Positions 59,410 to 64,000 of a stretch of DNA of 64,000 bases are shown piece by piece. The position numbers and the translations under genes were made by a program. Each line of letters starts with the position of its first letter. The first letter of the stretch is position 1. The notes beneath the pieces were generated by a model that saw nothing but the letters and a program-made list of their open reading frames with translations, did not search any database and was not told the origin of the DNA. Source of the stretch: Pelomonas sp047654785 (GTDB lineage Bacteria > Pseudomonadota > Gammaproteobacteria > Burkholderiales > Burkholderiaceae_C); assembly GCF_047654785.1 (NCBI RefSeq), contig NZ_JASGKQ010000003.1, positions 744,001-808,000 on the forward strand, read 5' to 3'.

Positions 59410-60032
59410 TGGGCCGCCGCGACCTGACCCCGCTGGAGGCCCGCGTGCTGGCCGTCCTCGTCGAGAAGGAGTCCACCGTGCCGGACAGCTACCCGCTGTC
59501 CGCCAACGCGCTGACCGCCGGCTGCAACCAGAAGACGGCGCGCGACCCGGTGATGGACGTGGCTGAGGCCGAGGTGCTGGCCACGGTGGAGGAGCTGAAG
59601 GCGCTGCACCTCGTCAACACGGTCAGCGGCAGCCGCGTCGTGCGCTACGAGCACAACTTCGCGCGGGCGCTGGGCGTGCCCGGCGCGGCGGTGGCGCTGC
59701 TGGCGCAGCTGATGCTGCGCGGCCCGCAGACGGCGGCCGAGCTGCGCCAGAACACCGAGCGGCTGCACCGCTTCGCGGACGTGTCGTCGGTGGAGGGCTT
59801 CCTGGAGGAACTGGCCGGCCGGGAGCCGCCGTTCGCCGTCCGGCTGCCGAAGGCGCCCGGCGCGCGCGAGGCCCGCTGGGCGCACCTGCTGTGCGGGCCG
59901 GCCGCGTCGTTCGACCAGGCGGTGGCCGCCGCGGCGCCGCGCGACGAGGACGTGGCCCTGCTGCGCGCCGAGGTCGCCGCGCTGCGGCAACTGGTCAACC
60001 GCATCGCGGCGGAACTCGGCATCGAGCCCTGA
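59409..60032 (+). CDS. YceH family protein (DUF480)
   Basis: 207 residues: LTPLEARVLAVLVEKESTVP, YPLSANALTAGCNQKTARDP, RVVRYEHNFARALG, LLMLRGPQTAAELRQNTERL-type motifs define DUF480/YceH, two winged-helix domains with a C-terminal coiled coil (about 180-207). The function is not established; a regulatory or DNA-binding role is plausible. Translationally coupled to the SDR. Confidence 0.93.
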   Translation: MGRRDLTPLEARVLAVLVEKESTVPDSYPLSANALTAGCNQKTARDPVMDVAEAEVLATVEELKALHLVNTVSGSRVVRYEHNFARALGVPGAAVALLAQLMLRGPQTAAELRQNTERLHRFADVSSVEGFLEELAGREPPFAVRLPKAPGAREARWAHLLCGPAASFDQAVAAAAPRDEDVALLRAEVAALRQLVNRIAAELGIEP

Positions 60033-60097
60033 ACTCGACAAGGCCGCCGCGCCGGGTCTATTTGTGTCCTGACCCACCCCGTCCAGCAAAAAAAACC

Positions 60098-60547
60098 ATG
60101 AGATACCTCGTCCCCGCCGTCAAGAAGCTCACCCATGAATACCGCATCCAGCTGCGCTGGGGCGACATGGACGCGATGGGCCACATCAACAACACGCTGT
60201 ACTTCCGCTACCTGGAGATGGCGCGCATCGACTGGCTGACCCGCATCGGCGCGCCGCCCAACCCGGGCGGCCAGGGGCCGGTCATCGTCAACGCGTTCTG
60301 CAACTTCTACCGGCAGCTGAAGGCGCCGGGCGAGGTGCTGGCCCGGCACTACGTCAGCGACCCCGGCCGCACCGCCTTCGAGACCTGGATCACGCTGGAG
60401 CGCGTGGACGAGCCGGGCCTCATCTACGCCGAGGGCGGCGCGACGACGCTGTGGTTCGACGCCCGCACCGACAAGGCCATCGCCCTGCCGGACTGGGTGC
60501 GCGAGATCGTCCGTCCTGAAGGGGCGCCGGAGGGCGCGGCCCGATAG
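60098..60547 (+). CDS. 4HBT hot-dog thioesterase
   Basis: 149 residues with the single hot-dog fold of YbgC-like acyl-CoA thioesterases: YRIQLRWGDMDAMGHINNT, YFRYLEMARIDWLTRIG. The Asp of GDMDAMGH aligns with the catalytic position. It follows yceH after 65 bp and could hydrolyse acyl-CoA esters alongside the SDR and ETF-QO. Convergent with hicB. Confidence 0.88.
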   Translation: MRYLVPAVKKLTHEYRIQLRWGDMDAMGHINNTLYFRYLEMARIDWLTRIGAPPNPGGQGPVIVNAFCNFYRQLKAPGEVLARHYVSDPGRTAFETWITLERVDEPGLIYAEGGATTLWFDARTDKAIALPDWVREIVRPEGAPEGAAR

Positions 60548-60579
60548 TGCCCTCCGTGAGCGGAGGAATGGCATGGCCC

Positions 60580-60912
60580 TCAGGACGCGACGTGCTCCTG
60601 GAGCGCCTCTTGAGCCAGGGTGTTGATGCTCTTGCCCTGGGCCTGCGCCTCGATGGCCAGCCGTTCGTGCAGCTCGGGCGAGATGCGCAGATTGAACCTG
60701 CCGGAAAAGTGGCGTCGCGGTTCGAGCCCCTTTTCCTTGCACACCTCCAGAAAGACACCGAGTGATTTCCTGAACTCGGCCCGCAGCTCCTTCGGGTTCT
60801 TGCCGTAAAAGTCGGCGCCGCCGTTCAGGCCGAGAATTTCACCCCGAAAGAGATCCAGCTCTTCGTCGTATTCGATCTTCGCGTGGTAGCCGTCCACCGT
60901 CATGACGTTCAT
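60580..60912 (-). CDS. hicB: HicB-like antitoxin
   Basis: 110 residues from ATG 60912 (MNVMTVDGYHAKIEYDEELD). The N-terminal partially degraded RNase H-like HicB fold (FRGEILGLNGGADFYGK) is followed by a C-terminal ribbon-helix-helix DNA-binding segment (GRFNLRISPELHERLAIEAQ). It neutralises HicA and represses the operon. It overlaps the hicA stop as ATGA; order toxin-antitoxin is typical for hicAB. Confidence 0.9.
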   Translation of the reverse strand: MNVMTVDGYHAKIEYDEELDLFRGEILGLNGGADFYGKNPKELRAEFRKSLGVFLEVCKEKGLEPRRHFSGRFNLRISPELHERLAIEAQAQGKSINTLAQEALQEHVAS

Positions 60913-61163
60913 GGTTCCACTCCGTGCTGCTCCAACCACTTGCGGACGCTTGCGACGGCACCCTTGTCCGTGTCTGGAGAAGGGTGAGGTCGATGGAACA
61001 CGCGCACCTCTTCGAACAGAACGACGGCAACGCGGCTGCCTTCCCGCTCACTCACCTCGGCACCCAGCTCCACGAACAAGGACTCGATGTCGCGCCACGG
61101 GACGTTTCCACTCACCGGGCGCGCAAAGATCAGCTCAAGCGTGCGCTGATGCTTCCGCTTCAT
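60909..61163 (-). CDS. hicA: HicA-like toxin (GSR subfamily)
   Basis: 84 residues: MKRKHQRTLELIFARPVSGN, WRDIESLFVELGAEVSEREG, GSRVAVVLFEE, VFHRPHPSPDTDKGAVASVR. It is a double-stranded-RNA-binding-like ribonuclease. Classical HicA has Gly-Ser-His at the active-site loop; this subfamily has Gly-Ser-Arg, with His residues in FHRPHP instead. It is coupled by ATGA to hicB. Confidence 0.88.
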   Translation of the reverse strand: MKRKHQRTLELIFARPVSGNVPWRDIESLFVELGAEVSEREGSRVAVVLFEEVRVFHRPHPSPDTDKGAVASVRKWLEQHGVEP

Positions 61164-61172
61164 GCCGGCATG

Positions 61173-61189
61173 GTACCAAGATCAGGTAC
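61173..61189. promoter_or_regulatory. Candidate hicAB operator
   Basis: GTACC-aagatca-GGTAC, an inverted repeat with a 7-bp spacer in the 51 bp between the hicA start and the TonB receptor stop; positioned where HicB's ribbon-helix-helix domain would repress transcription. Confidence 0.45.
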
Positions 61190-61214
61190 TTGACCAGCGC
61201 GGAACACCGCACCC

Positions 61215-63965
61215 TCACCTGAACGTGTAGCGGGCGCTGACGTAGCCGTAGCGGCCGCGCGGGTCGGTGTAGCTCGGGTCGTAGCCGACCAGGAAGAAGT
61301 AGACCTGCTGCGAATACGGCGGCGCCTTGTCGAACAGGTTCTGCACGCCGGCGCGGAAGGTGAGCGATTTCGTCGCTTCCCAGGCGGCGGACAGGTTCCA
61401 CAGCGAGTAGGCGGCGACCTTGCGGTCGTCCTTGCCGATGATGTGCTGGTCGGTGTAGCCCGACAGGTAGCTGTTGGACACCATGGCCGAGAACGGGCCT
61501 TGCGCCCAGTCCAGGCTCAGCGTGTGCCGCCAGCGCTGCACGGCGCCGTCGTTCACGAAGCGGCCCAGGTTGCTGACGAAGGGGTCGCCGTCGCCGGTCT
61601 GCTGCTTGGATTTCAGCGTCAGCGTGCCGTTCAGGTGCAGGCTGAATTCGCCGACGCCGGTCTTCAGGCCGGTCAGCGCCAGGCCCAGGTCCAGGCCGGA
61701 GATCTTCTGCTTGCCGCGGTTCTCCTTGATCAGGTCGATGCCGCAGATCTCGTAGTCGTCGGGGTCGTAATAGTCGGCGCAGTCGGCCGGCAGGCTCTGG
61801 TCCCAGTAGCGATGCACCAGCGAACCGTATTTGTTGAGGTCGTTCAGGATCACGTCCACGCCCAGCGTGCTGATCAGGTTGCTTTTCTCGATGTTCCAGT
61901 AGTCGAGGTTGATGCTGACGCCGCGGCGGGGCTCGAACACCGCGCCGGCCGAGAACTGCCGCGACTTCTCCGGCTTCAGCCTGGCGTTGCTGTAGTTGTA
62001 GGTGCCCCAGCCTTCCGAGCAGTCGGTGGCGGTGTTGTCGGGGTCGGCGTCCAGGCAGACCGGGTCCACGACGACGGCCGCGTTGCCCAGCGTCAGCGGC
62101 CGGTACAGGTCGGACATGCTCGGCGCGCGGAAGCCCTTGCCCAGCGACGCGCGCAGCAGCAGCTCAGGCGTGGGCACGTACCGCAGGCCGACCTTGGGGC
62201 TGAGCGCGCCGCCGCTGACCTGGTAGTGCTCGTAGCGCATCGCCGCCTGCACCTCCAACTGCTTGGTGACGGGGGCGCTGATCTCGCCGAACACCGCGCT
62301 GACCTTGCGCGAGTTGCCGAAGTCGGAGTCCGGGCCCTGGGAGCTTTCGCCCATGATGTTGTCCTGCTTGAGCGCGTCGGACTGGTGGTAGCGCTGCTTC
62401 TCGCGGCGCAATTCGCCGCCCAGCGCCAGCGCCAGGTCGCCACCGGCCAGGGGCATCAGGCCCTTGGACATGCGGAAGTCCAGGCTGTCCATCGTGCCGA
62501 TGGCGCGGCGCACCTCGCCGCGGATCTGCGCCTGCTCGTACAGCGCCAGGCCGGCGGCATCGGACGGGCCGAAGGGGTTGAGCGTGCCGGCGGTGAAGCC
62601 GTCCAGCACCATCTGCTCGTTCAGGTAGCCCTGCGAATCGCGGTCCGACACCTTGCTGGTGCTGTGGTTGTAGGCCCATTCATAGTCCCAGCCGTCCAGC
62701 GTGCCGTTGGTGCCGATGACGAAGCGGTTGCCCGTGGACACCAGCTCGCTGGTGCGCAGGCCGGCTTCGACGAGACGGGTGCGCACCGTGATGATGCGTT
62801 CCTCGTCGTCCGCGTCCAGCGCGTTCAACGCGCTGTTGCGCAGCGCGGCCACCTGGGACACGTCCAGGTCCACGTCGGTGCGGTTGGGCGTGCCGGAGTA
62901 GAAGGTGCGGGCACGGGCCAGCGACGCCTCGGCAAACAGCTGGTGGCCGCCGCCCAGATCCACGACGCCGCGCGTGAACAGGCTGCTCTTGCGCGACTTG
63001 GGGTAGAGCTCGATGTCGCGCATGAAATCGAAGGTGCAGCCGTCCGTGCCGCCGATGCCGTCGGGCAGGTACAGGCTGCCGTTCGCCGGGGCGCAGCCGG
63101 TGGCTGCCGCGGGGTTGACGTTGCGGGAGTCGATGACCGTCTTGCCATTGGCCGAGAAACCTTCGGCGATCAGCGTGTCGCGCTGGGAGCTCGACAGGCG
63201 CATGTTGCCGGGGAAGCCGTAGCTGGACAGCTGGTCCGGCAGGTTGCCGGGGATGTCCAGTTCCTTGATGAACTTGCGCTGGCTGGCATTGAGGTTGCCG
63301 GTTCGCTGCAGGTCCAGCACCGCCATCACGTTGAAGCCGTCGCGGCCATAGTCGCCGAAGCCGCCGGCCAGCGTCGCCGAGCGCTTGGCTGCGCCGCCCT
63401 CGCGGGTGTTGCCGGCCAGCACGCTGAGGTCGATGCCGCGGAAATCCTTGCGGGTGATGAAGTTGATCACGCCGCCGATCGCGTCCGAGCCGTACAGCGA
63501 CGACGCGCCGTCCAGCAGGATTTCGACGCGCTGGATCGCCGCGGCGGGGATGCTGTTCAGGTCCACGCCGGCGCCGTCGCCCGGCGACGCGAAGTTGGCC
63601 ATGCGGCGGCCGTTCAGCAGCACCAGCGTGGACGACACGCCCAGGCCACGCAGGTTGGCCGCGTTGAAGCCCATCTGGTCGCGGAAGCCGCCGGTGCCGA
63701 TGCTGCCGCCGTCCGTCAGGTTGTTGGCGCTGGCGCTGAGGCGGGCGATCAGCTCGGCGGCGGTCGTCACGCCGGCCTTGTCGATGTCGTTGCGCGTGAT
63801 GACCTGCACCGGCAGCGCGGTCTCGCCCTCGATGCGCTTGATGGCCGAGCCGGTGATCTCCACCCGTTCGAGCTGGGACTGGGTTTGCGCCTGCGCGCCC
63901 GGCGCCAGCAGGGCGAGGGCGGCGGCAGCGGCGGTGGCGAGGCGGGAGTGGCGGGGAATGCGCAT
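61215..63965 (-). CDS. TonB-dependent receptor
   Basis: 916 residues with ATG 63965, 35 bp from the right edge. Signal peptide ending LLAPGAQAQ, TonB-box-like ERVEITGSAIKRI, plug domain with NLRGLGVSSTLVLLNGRRMA, RVEILLDGASSLYGSDAIGG and INFITRKDF, and a long barrel ending YGYVSARYTFR with the terminal aromatic. This GxxSTLVLLNGRR plug style belongs to a receptor group common in Xanthomonads, Caulobacterales and Burkholderiales, with undefined ligands. A cysteine-containing extracellular segment lies around 655-745. Its promoter lies outside the window. Confidence 0.9.
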   Translation of the reverse strand: MRIPRHSRLATAAAAALALLAPGAQAQTQSQLERVEITGSAIKRIEGETALPVQVITRNDIDKAGVTTAAELIARLSASANNLTDGGSIGTGGFRDQMGFNAANLRGLGVSSTLVLLNGRRMANFASPGDGAGVDLNSIPAAAIQRVEILLDGASSLYGSDAIGGVINFITRKDFRGIDLSVLAGNTREGGAAKRSATLAGGFGDYGRDGFNVMAVLDLQRTGNLNASQRKFIKELDIPGNLPDQLSSYGFPGNMRLSSSQRDTLIAEGFSANGKTVIDSRNVNPAAATGCAPANGSLYLPDGIGGTDGCTFDFMRDIELYPKSRKSSLFTRGVVDLGGGHQLFAEASLARARTFYSGTPNRTDVDLDVSQVAALRNSALNALDADDEERIITVRTRLVEAGLRTSELVSTGNRFVIGTNGTLDGWDYEWAYNHSTSKVSDRDSQGYLNEQMVLDGFTAGTLNPFGPSDAAGLALYEQAQIRGEVRRAIGTMDSLDFRMSKGLMPLAGGDLALALGGELRREKQRYHQSDALKQDNIMGESSQGPDSDFGNSRKVSAVFGEISAPVTKQLEVQAAMRYEHYQVSGGALSPKVGLRYVPTPELLLRASLGKGFRAPSMSDLYRPLTLGNAAVVVDPVCLDADPDNTATDCSEGWGTYNYSNARLKPEKSRQFSAGAVFEPRRGVSINLDYWNIEKSNLISTLGVDVILNDLNKYGSLVHRYWDQSLPADCADYYDPDDYEICGIDLIKENRGKQKISGLDLGLALTGLKTGVGEFSLHLNGTLTLKSKQQTGDGDPFVSNLGRFVNDGAVQRWRHTLSLDWAQGPFSAMVSNSYLSGYTDQHIIGKDDRKVAAYSLWNLSAAWEATKSLTFRAGVQNLFDKAPPYSQQVYFFLVGYDPSYTDPRGRYGYVSARYTFR

Positions 63966-64000
63966 GGTGGGCCTTCTGAAGTTGGCGTGAGTCTAGGCAT

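Overview
The window is a chromosomal segment of a very GC-rich (about 70% by eye) Gram-negative bacterium, most likely a betaproteobacterium of the order Burkholderiales (Rubrivivax/Roseateles-like). The evidence is the housekeeping neighbourhood (yicC, gmk, rpoZ, spoT, greB next to a Ser/Thr kinase, PP2C phosphatase, rph, rdgB and hemW), an NnrS/NsrR nitric-oxide operon, and three TonB-dependent receptors. No rRNA, CRISPR array, integrase or prophage was seen; the only RNA gene found is one tRNA-Ser(CGA).

Layout. 1-7.15 kb (minus strand): a five-gene uptake operon in which two paralogous two-domain NTF2/SnoaL-like proteins and one unrecognised protein are joined by ATGA overlaps and followed by a TonB-dependent receptor and an MFS (GPH-type) symporter that leaves the window. 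7.2-10.6 kb (plus): a divergent NsrR operon (nsrR, DUF59 protein, polytopic membrane protein, nnrS), with a palindromic operator in front of nsrR and a pair of unrelated 16-bp motifs in front of the uptake operon. 10.6-20.1 kb: greB, then a TonB receptor/Sel1-repeat pair, then spoT, rpoZ and gmk. 20.2-38.9 kb (plus): an accessory block between gmk and yicC with a SWIM/SNF2 helicase, a ccdAB-like toxin-antitoxin pair, and a three-gene operon for a ~3,300-residue DUF11/SdrD-B surface protein, an outer-membrane barrel with an Ig-like N-domain, and an OmpA-type peptidoglycan-binding lipoprotein-like partner. 39-44.4 kb: yicC, kinase, phosphatase, rph, rdgB, hemW. 44.4-49.3 kb: cheB, cheD, cheR (minus), then a GGDEF protein, a MinD/FlhG-like ATPase and a truncated haemoglobin. 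49.3-56 kb: smr, radC, fkpB, ispH, serS, tRNA-Ser, colonised by mobile DNA. 56-64 kb: fdhD, ETF-ubiquinone oxidoreductase, an SDR, YceH, a thioesterase, hicBA and a third TonB receptor.

Most notable points. (1) The giant adhesin/barrel/OmpA operon looks like a dedicated surface-fibre export and anchoring cassette without a recognisable classical secretion route, and its gene contains a recent-looking 732-bp tandem duplication. (2) A 230-bp miniature transposon occurs twice (50001-50230 and 55466-55695), each flanked by a 9-bp direct repeat resembling the IS10/Tn10 target, with a hairpin that has changed compensatorily between copies; copy 1 supplies the start codon and first ten residues of the smr reading frame, and copy 2 has been invaded at its outer TAA by two abutting IS5-family elements, so that about 2 kb now separates serS from tRNA-Ser. 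(3) Two accessory blocks appear to interrupt the yicC-gmk-rpoZ-spoT-greB neighbourhood that is usually contiguous in Burkholderiales.

All calls come from reading the sequence and from family knowledge; no database search was possible.
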